A stretch of 64,000 nt of DNA from Microvirga terrae. Lineage in GTDB: Bacteria; Pseudomonadota; Alphaproteobacteria; Rhizobiales; Beijerinckiaceae. The stretch is taken from positions 4,276,001 through 4,340,000 of the forward strand of contig NZ_CP102845.1 of assembly GCF_013307435.2 (NCBI RefSeq), in the 5' to 3' direction. A program made the position numbers and the translations under genes. Of this stretch, positions 51,511 through 60,234 are shown in pieces. The notes under the pieces were generated by a model. That model ran no database searches. It was not told the DNA's origin and saw only the letters and a program-made list of their open reading frames with translations. Position 1 is the stretch's first letter. Each line of letters opens with the position of its first letter.

Positions 51511-51621
51511 ATGCGAGGCGTAAGCGCCGTTCTCCGCCATTGCACCAGCACGCTGGTGAAGTCCCGAACCGCTCAACGGGTTGCGAATCCCGGTTGCGCT
51601 CGGATCGTGGGTTTCCCATGA
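51511..51621 (+). CDS. 36-codon upstream ORF coupled to the aldose dehydrogenase
   Basis: A frame of 36 sense codons starts at ATG 51511, four bases after GGGAGG (51501-51506). It has no internal stop. Its TGA (51619-51621) overlaps the ATG of the next gene in ATGA. The product begins MRGVSAVLRHCTSTLVKS and is basic with two cysteines. The downstream gene has only a weak ribosome site of its own, so ribosomes ending here may re-initiate on it. I see no regulatory codon run and recognise no family. It may be a coupling leader peptide rather than a functional protein. Confidence 0.55.
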   Translation: MRGVSAVLRHCTSTLVKSRTAQRVANPGCARIVGFP

Positions 51622-52631
51622 AGGCTTCCGACCGTCGCACCCTGCCCCGCTGCGACCTGTCGCTGACGTCGCTCGGTCTCGGAACTGCGCCGATGGGAGG
51701 GCTCTACAGCTCGACCAGCTTTGCCGACGCTCAGGCTGCAACCGAGGCCGCGTGGGATTCCGGCATTCGCTATTTCGATACTGCTCCCTATTACGGCTAT
51801 ACGCGGGCCGAGCGCCGGCTGGGCGCTCTGCTGAGCGATCGCGAAAGGGGCAGCTACGTCGTCAGCACGAAAGCCGGGCGCCTGATGGTGCCCGACGACA
51901 GCGTCGGCGACGACGAGAATGGCTGGGTGCGGCCTCTCCCGTTCCGCCCGACCTACGACTACAGCTATGACGCCATTCTGAAATCCTTCGAGCACAGCCA
52001 GCAGCGCCTCGGCGTCGTCGAGATCGACATCCTCTACATTCACGACATCGGCCCCTATACCCACGGCGACCGGCATGAGCATTATTGGCGCCAGCTCACC
52101 GCGGGCGGCGGGTTCCGCGCGCTCCAGGAACTCCGCCGTGACGGCTCCGTCACGGCCATCGGGCTCGGCGTCAACGAGGCGGAAGTCGTTCAGGACGCCA
52201 TGCAGGAAGCGGATCTCGACATCGTCATGCTCGCGGGCCGCTACACGCTCCTGGAGCAGATGAGTCTCCCGCTGATGGAGAGGTGCGTTCGCGTCGGAAC
52301 CGGGATCGTCATTGCCGGCCCGTTCAATTCGGGCATCCTCGTGGGCAACAATAAGTTCGACTACAAGGACGCTCCGGCGGATGTGGTGCAGCGGGTCCAG
52401 GCCCTGAAGGCCGTATGCGACGAGTTCGACGTACCGCTCCCAGCGGCCGCCCTTCACTTCCCTATGGCTCATCCATCCGTCGTCTCCTGCGTGACCGGAG
52501 CCCGCAACGCCGAGCAGCTTCAGACGAATGTGGCTTGGTTCGAGGCCACGATCCCCGACGAGTTCTGGACAGCCCTTCGCGAACGCGGCCTGATCGACGA
52601 AGCGGCCCCCCTCCCTGGCAAAGGCGAATGA
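51618..52631 (+). CDS. aldo/keto reductase, L-fucose (aldose 1-) dehydrogenase type
   Basis: A 337-residue aldo/keto reductase. The catalytic set is Asp and Tyr in FDTAPYYGYTRAERRLG (about 54-70), Lys in VVSTKAGR (near 87) and His in DILYIHDIG (near 145). The sequence resembles D-threo-aldose 1-dehydrogenase / L-fucose dehydrogenase, which oxidise L-fucose and related aldoses to the lactone with NAD(P). The next gene is a lactone hydrolase, which supports this. It is coupled to an upstream ORF and overlaps the next gene by ATGA. Confidence 0.85.
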   Translation: MKASDRRTLPRCDLSLTSLGLGTAPMGGLYSSTSFADAQAATEAAWDSGIRYFDTAPYYGYTRAERRLGALLSDRERGSYVVSTKAGRLMVPDDSVGDDENGWVRPLPFRPTYDYSYDAILKSFEHSQQRLGVVEIDILYIHDIGPYTHGDRHEHYWRQLTAGGGFRALQELRRDGSVTAIGLGVNEAEVVQDAMQEADLDIVMLAGRYTLLEQMSLPLMERCVRVGTGIVIAGPFNSGILVGNNKFDYKDAPADVVQRVQALKAVCDEFDVPLPAAALHFPMAHPSVVSCVTGARNAEQLQTNVAWFEATIPDEFWTALRERGLIDEAAPLPGKGE

Positions 52632-53479
52632 GCGCCATGCGCATCGACGCCCACCAGCATTTCTGGCTGATGCGCAACCGGGAGGGCCAGTGGCCGCCGC
52701 CTGAACTGGCTGACATCCACCGTGATTTCGGGCCGCAGGACCTTGAGCCGGTCCTGAAGGCGTGCGGCATCGGCGGCACGGTCCTGGTTCAGTCGCTTCC
52801 CACGATGGACGATACCGACTTCATGCTGGATCTGGCGGATCGGCATTCTTTCATCCTGGGCGTCGTGGGCTGGGTCGATCTCAAGGGTTCCGATGCTGCT
52901 CGTCATGTAGCGCGCCTCTCGGCTCATCCGCGGCTGAAGAGCCTGCGGCCGATGCTGCAGGACATCGCGGACGACGATTGGATCGATGATCCGCAGCTCG
53001 ACCCCGCGATTGATGCCATGAAGAAGGCGGACCTGCGGTTCGATGCTCTGGTGATGCCGCAGCATCTGAGAGCTCTGACGGCGCTTGCCAAGCGACACCC
53101 GGATCTTCCGATCGTGATCGACCATGGAGCGAAACCTCGCATTGCGACGGGCGAGATCCATTCGTGGCGTGGTCTGATAGCCGATCTGGCCGCCCTCCCC
53201 CAGGTTCACTGCAAGCTCTCGGGCCTTCTCACGGAGGCCGCGGAGCGGCGTGGCATGTCGACGATCAGACCTTATGTCGACACGCTCCTCGAACTGTTCG
53301 GTCCGGAGCGCCTCATCTGGGGCAGCGACTGGCCGGTGCTCAGGCTCGCTGGAACCTACGAGGAATGGCTTGCCATGTGCCATGATCTCGTGCCGGTCCG
53401 CCATCATGATGCGGTGTTCGGCATGAATGCGGCCCGCTTCTATAAGCTCGACCAGAGCCAGAGCGAGAGGGCAGCATGA
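52628..53479 (+). CDS. amidohydrolase family sugar lactonase (L-fuconolactonase-like)
   Basis: A 283-residue amidohydrolase_2 protein. The metal/active-site motif is MRIDAHQHFWL at the start, with a His in VIDHGAKP (about 164) and the terminal Asp motif RLIWGSDWPV (about 230-239). The family includes L-fucono-1,5-lactonase and L-rhamnono-lactonase of non-phosphorylative sugar pathways. It should open the lactone made by the preceding dehydrogenase. Start at 52628 overlaps the upstream stop; a second ATG at 52637 is possible. Confidence 0.88.
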   Translation: MSAMRIDAHQHFWLMRNREGQWPPPELADIHRDFGPQDLEPVLKACGIGGTVLVQSLPTMDDTDFMLDLADRHSFILGVVGWVDLKGSDAARHVARLSAHPRLKSLRPMLQDIADDDWIDDPQLDPAIDAMKKADLRFDALVMPQHLRALTALAKRHPDLPIVIDHGAKPRIATGEIHSWRGLIADLAALPQVHCKLSGLLTEAAERRGMSTIRPYVDTLLELFGPERLIWGSDWPVLRLAGTYEEWLAMCHDLVPVRHHDAVFGMNAARFYKLDQSQSERAA

Positions 53480-53623
53480 TGCCGAGCGCCAGAAGAGCCC
53501 CACCAATCCGGCACCGTTTTCACCAAAGGTGCAGATGACACCGCACGGCCCCCCGTGCTTAGATCAGCGATGGCGCGAAGACGCCGCACAGGCGAACGCC
53601 TGAAGTTTGAGGGAGGAACGCTC

Positions 53624-54364
53624 TTGTCACTCCTCGTCCTGCAAGACGTCGGAAAGGAATTCGGCGCCATTCGGGCTTTGTCCCATGTGAATCTCACCAT
53701 CAAGCCCGGAGAGGTCGTCGGCCTCATGGGCGACAACGGCGCCGGCAAGTCGACCCTGGTGAAGATCATTGCGGGCAACTTCCCGCCCTCCCACGGCAGA
53801 GTCCTGTTCGAGGATCAGGAGGTTCATTTCACCAGGCCGATCGACGCCCGCTCGGTCGGCATCGAGGTGGTCTATCAGGACCTCGCCCTCGCGGACAACC
53901 TGACGGCGGCCGCGAACGTGTTTCTCGGGCGCGAGTTGAAACGCAAGGTCGGGCCGTTTTCGTTTCTCGACCACGCGACCATGAACCAGCGGACGGCGGA
54001 GCTGTTCCGTGAGCTCAAATCAGAGACGCGTCCGGACGATGTGGTTCGCGCCATGTCGGGCGGGCAGAGGCAGGCGGTCGCCATCGCCCGTACGAGGCTC
54101 GCCAAAGCCAAGCTGATCCTCATGGACGAGCCGACCGCGGCGATCTCGGTTCGCCAGGTGGCCGAGGTTCTCGATCTCATCCGCCGGCTGAAGGATGCGG
54201 GCATTGCCGTGATCCTGATCTCGCACCGCATGCCGGACGTGTTCTCGGTCTGCGAACGGGTGGTCGTCATGCGGCGCGGGACCAAGGTGGCGGACAAGCC
54301 GATCAGCCAGTCGAGTCCCGAGGAAGTCACCGCGCTGATCACCGGCGCGAAGGAAGCGGCGTGA
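53624..54364 (+). CDS. sugar ABC transporter ATPase, single-cassette (FrcA-like)
   Basis: A 246-residue ATPase with one ABC cassette. It has Walker A GDNGAGKST (about 35-43), Q-loop VVYQDLALADN, signature MSGGQRQAVAIART, Walker B LILMDEPTAAIS and the switch His in LISHRMPDV. Most CUT2 sugar ATPases have two fused cassettes (about 500 residues); single-cassette forms such as FrcA exist and must dimerise. The start is a TTG at 53624 behind GAGGGAGGAA; an upstream ATG at 53555 has no such site and adds 23 basic residues. It overlaps the permease gene. Confidence 0.88.
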   Translation: MSLLVLQDVGKEFGAIRALSHVNLTIKPGEVVGLMGDNGAGKSTLVKIIAGNFPPSHGRVLFEDQEVHFTRPIDARSVGIEVVYQDLALADNLTAAANVFLGRELKRKVGPFSFLDHATMNQRTAELFRELKSETRPDDVVRAMSGGQRQAVAIARTRLAKAKLILMDEPTAAISVRQVAEVLDLIRRLKDAGIAVILISHRMPDVFSVCERVVVMRRGTKVADKPISQSSPEEVTALITGAKEAA

Positions 54365-55413
54365 TGAGCGAACTCTCTCCGGCCACCAACTCCGACACCA
54401 GCGACTTCTCGAATGTGGGCCGGGCCCGCTGGTGGCGGCGCGGCTTCTTCGCGAGCCAGACCGCTTATGTGGCGGCGGCCCTCGTGGTCATCATGATCGT
54501 GATGTCGTTCCTGAGCTCAGCGTTTCTCAGCCCGGGCAACCTGGCCAACGTGGCCAAAAACTTCTCCTTCGTCGGCATCGTGACGCTCGGAGTCACCCTC
54601 GTCATCGTCACGGGCGGCATCGATCTGTCGGTCGGCTCCACCATGGCCCTGTCGGCGATCACCTGCGCCATCGTCATGCAGGCGGTGAGCGGCACGGTGC
54701 TCGACAGCGTTCCACTGGCCGGCATGCTGGTCTCACTCGCCGCCGGCCTTGGCGTCGCGCTGCTGATCGGTCTGGCGAACGGGCTGCTCATCGCCCGCGT
54801 CGGGCTCTCGCCCTTCGTGACGACCCTCGGGATGCTCTCGATCGTTCGCGGTCTCGCCTATGCGGTCACGGAGGGGCGCGGGCAGGCTCCGACAGGACCG
54901 GACGTGAATCTCTTCTACGACATCACCGACGGCAACATCGCGGGCGTTCCGGTCGCCATCATCTATCTCCTCGTCCTCGCGGTGATCATCGGCGTCGTTC
55001 TTCATCATACGGCCTTCGGGCGGCACGTCTTTGCACTGGGCGGCAACGAGAAGGCCGCGGCGCTGACCGGCATCGCGGTCGAGCGGGTGAAAATCGCCGT
55101 CTATGTGCTGTCCGCGCTGTCCGCAGGATTTGCCGGAATCCTGATGGTGGGATGGCTTGGCTCCGCTCCGGCCAATCTGGCGACGGGCTACGAACTGACG
55201 ATCATCGCGGCGGCGGTCATCGGCGGCGCGAACCTCAATGGCGGCATCGGCGGCCCGGCGGGAGCGGTCATCGGCGCCCTTCTCATCGAGGTCATCCGCA
55301 ATGGACTCGTGCTCGCGGGCATCAATGCGTATTGGCAGATCGTGCTCGTGGGCGGGATCATCATCCTGGCGGTCTTGGTCGACCGCCTGCGGACCCTGCG
55401 GATGACGACGTGA
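54364..55413 (+). CDS. sugar ABC transporter permease
   Basis: A 349-residue BPD_transp_2 permease with about ten helices. The conserved GGIDLSVGSTMALSAITCA is near 83-101, and GYELTIIAAAVIGGANLNGGIGGPAG lies near 278-303 (in parts). It partners the single-cassette ATPase and the binding protein downstream. The ATG at 54364 shares one base with the ATPase stop (TGATG); a GTG one codon earlier is possible. The likely substrate is a fucose-like sugar, judged from the enzymes in the operon (inference). Confidence 0.9.
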   Translation: MSELSPATNSDTSDFSNVGRARWWRRGFFASQTAYVAAALVVIMIVMSFLSSAFLSPGNLANVAKNFSFVGIVTLGVTLVIVTGGIDLSVGSTMALSAITCAIVMQAVSGTVLDSVPLAGMLVSLAAGLGVALLIGLANGLLIARVGLSPFVTTLGMLSIVRGLAYAVTEGRGQAPTGPDVNLFYDITDGNIAGVPVAIIYLLVLAVIIGVVLHHTAFGRHVFALGGNEKAAALTGIAVERVKIAVYVLSALSAGFAGILMVGWLGSAPANLATGYELTIIAAAVIGGANLNGGIGGPAGAVIGALLIEVIRNGLVLAGINAYWQIVLVGGIIILAVLVDRLRTLRMTT

Positions 55414-55527
55414 GATCCCGTTATCGGAGGCAGCACGGCCTGCCTCGAAGCGGATGCTAGAAGCCGGTCGCGAGAAGCCGGTCACCAGACCCCAGGAATG
55501 GGGCGGACAATCAACCAGGAGGAAGAC

Positions 55528-56466
55528 ATGATGAAACGCCTGATCCTTGCCGCGGTCGCCGCCGCGGCGCTCACAGCGCCGGCCATGGCGCAGCAGACCT
55601 ACAAGTTCGCCATCGTGCCCAAGGCGATGAACAACCCCTACTTCGACCTTTCCCGCGACGGATGCATGAAGCGCGCGAAGGAGCTCGGGAACGTTGAATG
55701 CATCTACAAGGGTCCCGTCGAGCATGAGCCGGCGAGCCAGGCTCAGATCATTCAGGATCTGATCAGCCAGAAGGTCGACGGGATCGCCATCTCGGTGTCA
55801 GATGCCGCAGCGGCGGTGCGCGTCATCAAGTCTGCGCGCGATGCCGGCATTCCGGTCATCACGTTCGATGCCGACGCGCCCAATTCCGCCCGCCAGGCGC
55901 ATGTCGGCACGGACAACCGCGCCATGGGTCGCGCTCTCGGGGAGGAACTCCTGAAGCTGCGCCCGGAAGGCGGCAAATACGCCATGGTGTCCGGTGGTCC
56001 GGCAGCCGCCAACCTGAAAGAGCGGGTGGAAGGCGTGCGTGACGCCCTGAAGGGATCCAAGTGGACGGAGGTTTCCGGCTCTCCCACCTACTGCAATGAC
56101 GACCTTGCGCTCGCCGTCCAGCAGATGCAGGACCTCAAGACCGCTAATCCGGATCTCGCCGCCATCGTGCCGGTGGGCGGCTGGCCGATGTTCGTCCCCG
56201 AGGCCTACAAGAGCTTCGTGAACAAGAACAAGGAAGCCATGAATCAGGGCAAGTTCTCGCTCGTGGTGGCGGACACCCTGAAGGTCCAGCTCGAGCTGCT
56301 GCGCGACGGCTATGCCAACGCGCTGGTGGGTCAGCGTCCGTACGAGATGGGCGAGAAGGCCATGGACATCCTCCTGCAGCTGAAGAAGGGCGAGAAGGTT
56401 CAGGACATCATCTATGCCGGCATCGACCGCGTGACGAAGGACAATGTCGCGTCCATGCTGAAGTGA
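55528..56466 (+). CDS. sugar-binding periplasmic protein of ABC transporter
   Basis: A 312-residue periplasmic binding protein (Peripla_BP_4) with a Sec signal (1-22, cut at AMAQQ). FAIVPKAMNNPYFDLSRDGC opens the mature domain. IQDLISQKVDGIAISVSDAAA and TFDADAPNSARQAHVGTDNRAMG mark the sugar pocket region. It delivers sugar to the adjacent permease and ATPase. The start at 55528 follows AGGAGGAAG. It is the last gene of the operon, unlike the chvE and ytfQ operons where the binding protein comes first. A terminator follows. Confidence 0.92.
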   Translation: MMKRLILAAVAAAALTAPAMAQQTYKFAIVPKAMNNPYFDLSRDGCMKRAKELGNVECIYKGPVEHEPASQAQIIQDLISQKVDGIAISVSDAAAAVRVIKSARDAGIPVITFDADAPNSARQAHVGTDNRAMGRALGEELLKLRPEGGKYAMVSGGPAAANLKERVEGVRDALKGSKWTEVSGSPTYCNDDLALAVQQMQDLKTANPDLAAIVPVGGWPMFVPEAYKSFVNKNKEAMNQGKFSLVVADTLKVQLELLRDGYANALVGQRPYEMGEKAMDILLQLKKGEKVQDIIYAGIDRVTKDNVASMLK

Positions 56467-56495
56467 GCCGATTCTGCACGCAGTGGGCGAATCCT

Positions 56496-56529
56496 GCCCT
56501 GGAGAGGAGGAATTCTCTCCAGGGCTTTT
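56496..56529 (+). terminator. terminator of the fucose-type operon
   Basis: GCCCTGGAGAG (56496-56506), an 8-base loop, CTCTCCAGGGC (56515-56525), TTTT. Confidence 0.9.
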
Positions 56530-56543
56530 CTTTGCGCGCTTAA

Positions 56544-56698
56544 AGCATCGGACCCAAAAGTGGACTTTCACTTTTGGGACCCATTCGATGCATTCTTCTT
56601 GAATGAGAGCATCGATCAAAACGGACCCGAAGGGCCGCGTAGCGAAAACCGGATCCACTTTTCGCTGACGCGGCTCTCTGGGTCCGTCGGATGCTCTA
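56544..56698. repeat. two-hairpin intergenic repeat, copy C
   Basis: AGCATCGGA (56544-56552) with near-complement TTCGATGC (56584-56591) around the shared core CCCAAAAGTGGACTTTCACT. A longer second part with GAAAACCGGATCCACTTTTC (56644-56663) ends in GGATGCTCT. It is about 45 bases longer than copies A and B and lies between the terminator and the convergent MscS-type gene. Confidence 0.8.
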
Positions 56699-56721
56699 GC
56701 CTCAAGGCGCTCTCGGCAGGT

Positions 56722-58875
56722 TTACTCCGCAGCACCTGCGGGCTTGACGAGTTGAAGTCCCTCCTGGGCCACAGCGGGCGCCGTCTCCCCGCCTGCCACC
56801 TGAACCGTCGGGAAGGCGAACTTGATTCCATTCTCGTCGAAGGCCTGCTTGATGCGGGCAAAGGCTTTGCGGCGGATCACGAACTGCTCGCCCGGACGCG
56901 TCGTCATCTTGCACCGGATCTGGATGGCGAAATCTCCGAACTGCTCGACCCCCTGCATCTTCAGAGGCTCGATGATGTTGGGAGCATATTCGGGATCGGC
57001 CCCCATATCCTGGCCGATCTTCTTGATGAGCTTGCGTGCCTTTTCCAGATCCGTGTCGTAGGGGACGTTGATCTGGAACTTGTCGATCACCCAGTCGCGG
57101 CTCATGTTCTCGACCGCCCCGAGTACGCCGAACGGCACGGTATAGACCGGCCCGCGATGGTGGCGCAGCTTGACCGAGCGCAGGGAAAAGGACTCGACCG
57201 TGCCCTTGTAGCTGCCGCTCTGGATGTACTCCCCCACCCGGAACGCATCGTCGAGAAGGTAGAACACGCCGCTGATCACGTCCTTGACCAGCGTCTGTGC
57301 GCCGAACCCGACGGCGACGCCCGCAATGCCCGCGCCTGCGATCAGCGGACCGATTTCCACGCCCAGGGCGGAGAGAACCATCAGGATGGCGACGACGGCG
57401 AGAACCGCGAAGATCACGTTGCGAAAGATCGGCAGAAGCGTTCGCAGGCGCGCCTCGCGCGAAGCGATTTCGTTGTCTGCGGATGGCTGAGCCTGCGCGC
57501 GGGCGAGGCGCTTGTCGATCAAAGTCTTCGTCACCTGCCAGACAAGATCCGCGACGAGCAGAATGACGACGGCGCTCAAGGCTCCGCGGACGAGGCGGGT
57601 GAGCAGCGTATCGCGACTGGTCATCTCGACCAGATCGATATGCCAGGCGTCGGCGAGCAACAGCACGGCGCCGGCGATGAGCAGCGCCCGGATTCCGCGG
57701 TCCAGATAGACCGCCATGAGTCCCGTTTGCGTGGCGGCCTCCACCCCCTCGTGCGGGCGCAGGGCATGGCGGCTGGCCTTCTCGGTCAGGGAGATGGCAA
57801 GCGGCAGCAGCAGGGCGATGACGGCCAGCCAGAAGAACCCCATGAGGCCCGCCACCCACAAGCCCCAGACAAGCACGAAATACAAGGACAGCAGGCTGGC
57901 TGCGAGTGCGCGGGGCAGCCGTCTCGGCGCACCCGCCTCCGGGGCGCTGCTGAAGGCCGGCCTGGGGCGGGTCCAGACCACGTTGATGGCGATGACCAGG
58001 AGCCCGAGCCCGAGGGCATAGGCCATGACGGCCCGCGCGTCCGGCGTGAAGCCCAGGATCCGGAGCGCGTCGACGCTCGCCCATCCGAAGGCGAACCAGC
58101 CGACGAACAGGGCAACGCGCCGGTGCCAGAACCGCGCTGTCACCGCATCCAACGGGATCAGGCGAAACTGCTCGGCATGCTCCGGTCCGGCATGATTCGG
58201 CGCGAGAAGGAAGCGGCTCGCAATCAAAGCCAGCCGCAGGACCACGGCGGCGACAAGATAGGCGACCACGACCTGGCGGAGGAGCGGAGGCCAGTCGAGG
58301 GCCAGGAACGCCCCGATGCTCCCGGCGGCAAAGATCGCAAGATCGGCCAGATTGAACGCGAAGCGCAAGACGATCGCGTGCAGGCGTTCGGCGGTGGTGG
58401 TCGCCGGACGGCTGACGATCCGCCGTCGAGATGGTCCGGTCGCCGCGCGGAAGAGCCGTTCGGCCCCTGCTCCCAGGGCGAGAAACCCCAGAATGAGAAC
58501 GAGGACGGACAGGGGCCGTCGCCCCTGGAGTTCTTCGAGAAGGCGACCGGAGGCCGTCCGGAACTCGTCCGGCAGCCGCGGCACGGCGGCGGCCAGGGCG
58601 GCCAGGCGACCACGCAGTCCCGTGATCCGCTGCATCATGATTTCGGACACCGTCGGCTCGGCTGCGGGAGCCTCAGCGGCGACGGGAGGCCTCTTCTGCT
58701 CATTGATCCACGTCTGAACGGCGGGATCCTGCAGGAGCTGCAGCATCTGCTGAACCTGCGGTGGAGGATTGGGGGCCGGTTGAGGCTGTGCCTCGGCTCC
58801 GAGTGAACCCAGGAACAGGAGAACCGCGCCATAGACCATGGCGATCAGCACTCTGATGCAGGAGCACCCACGCAT
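56722..58875 (-). CDS. mechanosensitive ion channel (MscS family), large form
   Basis: A 717-residue MscS-family channel. It has a Sec-type signal (about 1-28), a periplasmic Pro/Gln-rich segment and about ten or more membrane helices. The pore helix and beta domain lie near 500-610 (LIAGAGIAGVAVGFGAQTLVKDVISGVFYLLDD, in parts), followed by the alpha-beta C-terminal domain (QINVPYDTDLEKARKLIKKI). Such large forms (YbiO/MscK-like) open on membrane tension to release solutes during osmotic downshift. I start at ATG 58875; an in-frame TTG lies three codons upstream. Confidence 0.92.
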   Translation of the reverse strand: MRGCSCIRVLIAMVYGAVLLFLGSLGAEAQPQPAPNPPPQVQQMLQLLQDPAVQTWINEQKRPPVAAEAPAAEPTVSEIMMQRITGLRGRLAALAAAVPRLPDEFRTASGRLLEELQGRRPLSVLVLILGFLALGAGAERLFRAATGPSRRRIVSRPATTTAERLHAIVLRFAFNLADLAIFAAGSIGAFLALDWPPLLRQVVVAYLVAAVVLRLALIASRFLLAPNHAGPEHAEQFRLIPLDAVTARFWHRRVALFVGWFAFGWASVDALRILGFTPDARAVMAYALGLGLLVIAINVVWTRPRPAFSSAPEAGAPRRLPRALAASLLSLYFVLVWGLWVAGLMGFFWLAVIALLLPLAISLTEKASRHALRPHEGVEAATQTGLMAVYLDRGIRALLIAGAVLLLADAWHIDLVEMTSRDTLLTRLVRGALSAVVILLVADLVWQVTKTLIDKRLARAQAQPSADNEIASREARLRTLLPIFRNVIFAVLAVVAILMVLSALGVEIGPLIAGAGIAGVAVGFGAQTLVKDVISGVFYLLDDAFRVGEYIQSGSYKGTVESFSLRSVKLRHHRGPVYTVPFGVLGAVENMSRDWVIDKFQINVPYDTDLEKARKLIKKIGQDMGADPEYAPNIIEPLKMQGVEQFGDFAIQIRCKMTTRPGEQFVIRRKAFARIKQAFDENGIKFAFPTVQVAGGETAPAVAQEGLQLVKPAGAAE

Positions 58876-58980
58876 CGCAGACAAGCACCCTCTTCTGGAC
58901 CTGCCTCGAGGCGCATCGCGCAGGCCCTGCCACGGTTAGGCACAGCATCGGGCCAAGCCGTCAAAAAGTCCATCCGGCCG

Positions 58981-59949
58981 TCAAAGCGCCTCTTTCCCGG
59001 ATTGAGGGGCTGTTCCGTCGGGTGGAACCGTCGGATCCGACACGTGCGGCGCCGACCTGAGGGCACTGACGGTGTAAAGCGCAAGAGCAATCCAGATCAA
59101 TCCGAACGCAAAGGCATCGATCCATCCGAACGCCTCGCCAAAGGCGAGAACCCCGAGTGCGAGCTGGCCCGAAGGCGCCAGGTACTGCAGCAGGCCGATG
59201 GTGGAGAGCTTCAACCGCTGCGCGCCCGCGGCAAACCAAATGAGCGGCAAGGCCGTGCTCAGTCCCGTCAGGACGAGCAGCGAGTCCAGAACCAGATCGC
59301 CCCGAAAGGCGGCGGATTCACCGTTCACGGCAACCCAGACCAGGTAGCCCAAGGCCAGAGGAGTGAGCAGAAGGGACTCGACGCAAAAGCCGATGAGAGG
59401 CGCCACCGGCACGATCTTTCTGACAAGGCCGTAGCAGCCGAAGCTGAAGGCCAGAACCAGCGCGACCCACGGCATCTCGCCCGACGAGACGGCAAGGACG
59501 AGCACGCCCACGGCGGCGATCAGGCAGGCGCCGATCTGCGTCGGATTGAGTTTCTCCCGCAGGAAGAGAACGCCGAGCACCACGTTCAGGAGCGGGTTGA
59601 TGAAGTATCCGAGGCTCGTCTGAACGAGATGCCCGGCATTGACGGCCCAGATATAGATGAGCCAGTTGATGGCGATCAGGCCGGCCGAAAGGCTCAGGAG
59701 CAGCAACCGGCTGCCGGAGGTCAGCGCCTCGACAAGCTTGCGCCATTGCCGGCCAGCGAGGATCAGACCAAGGGCGAACAGGCTTGCCCAGACGATGCGG
59801 TGGGCGAGAATCTGAAGAGCGGGAACAGCCGAGATAAGCTTGAAATGTAGGGGAACGGCCAAGCCCCACATGAAGAATGCGGCCAACGCGTAGAGAACAC
59901 CGATCCGCGTCCCACGCGCCTCGGAAGCCGCCTGTCCCGTTTCCATCAT
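58981..59949 (-). CDS. rarD: RarD/EamA-family permease
   Basis: A 322-residue inner-membrane permease with ten helices. Its start RIGVLYALAAFFMWGLAVPLHFKLI, HRIVWASLF, NWLIYIWAVNAGHLVQTSLGYFINPLLNVVLG (in parts) and IGLLQYLAPSGQLALGVL are the diagnostic RarD blocks. RarD is linked to chloramphenicol sensitivity, but its substrate is unknown. The start at 59949 gives the family N-terminus; the frame extends to 60015 without homology. Confidence 0.92.
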   Translation of the reverse strand: MMETGQAASEARGTRIGVLYALAAFFMWGLAVPLHFKLISAVPALQILAHRIVWASLFALGLILAGRQWRKLVEALTSGSRLLLLSLSAGLIAINWLIYIWAVNAGHLVQTSLGYFINPLLNVVLGVLFLREKLNPTQIGACLIAAVGVLVLAVSSGEMPWVALVLAFSFGCYGLVRKIVPVAPLIGFCVESLLLTPLALGYLVWVAVNGESAAFRGDLVLDSLLVLTGLSTALPLIWFAAGAQRLKLSTIGLLQYLAPSGQLALGVLAFGEAFGWIDAFAFGLIWIALALYTVSALRSAPHVSDPTVPPDGTAPQSGKEAL

Positions 59950-60149
59950 GAGCCTCTGGCCATGTCCCTTCTCGGTCGACAGGCCCGGCTGCCACCGTGA
60001 TCTCCTGCGCGCCACCCTCCTATTTCACATTCTGTAAGGGCGATAACCCCGACTTTGGTGAGAGAGTTGGGCCATTGAAATCAGGAGCACTCTCTGGTCC
60101 GTGAGTGGAGGAGCCGTCAACAGCCCCGGCAGCCCGAGAGCCGCCTGGG

Positions 60150-60175
60150 ACCCAGCCGCAACTCCCCGGCTGGGT
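60150..60175. other. hairpin upstream of rarD
   Basis: ACCCAGCC (60150-60157) pairs with GGCTGGGT (60168-60175). No T run. Role unknown; it lies between rarD and a small secreted-protein gene on the same strand. Confidence 0.4.
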
Positions 60176-60234
60176 TCAAGGGTTGACCTTGGCGGACTGA
60201 CTCGATTCGAACGGCACGTGCGGAATGATGCCCG

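Noticed and set aside
60196..60216. tRNA-like T-loop (GATTCGAAC, minus-strand GTTCGAATC)
   Set aside because: The five-base arms do not pair and no D or anticodon arm is found, so it is not a tRNA gene or clear remnant.
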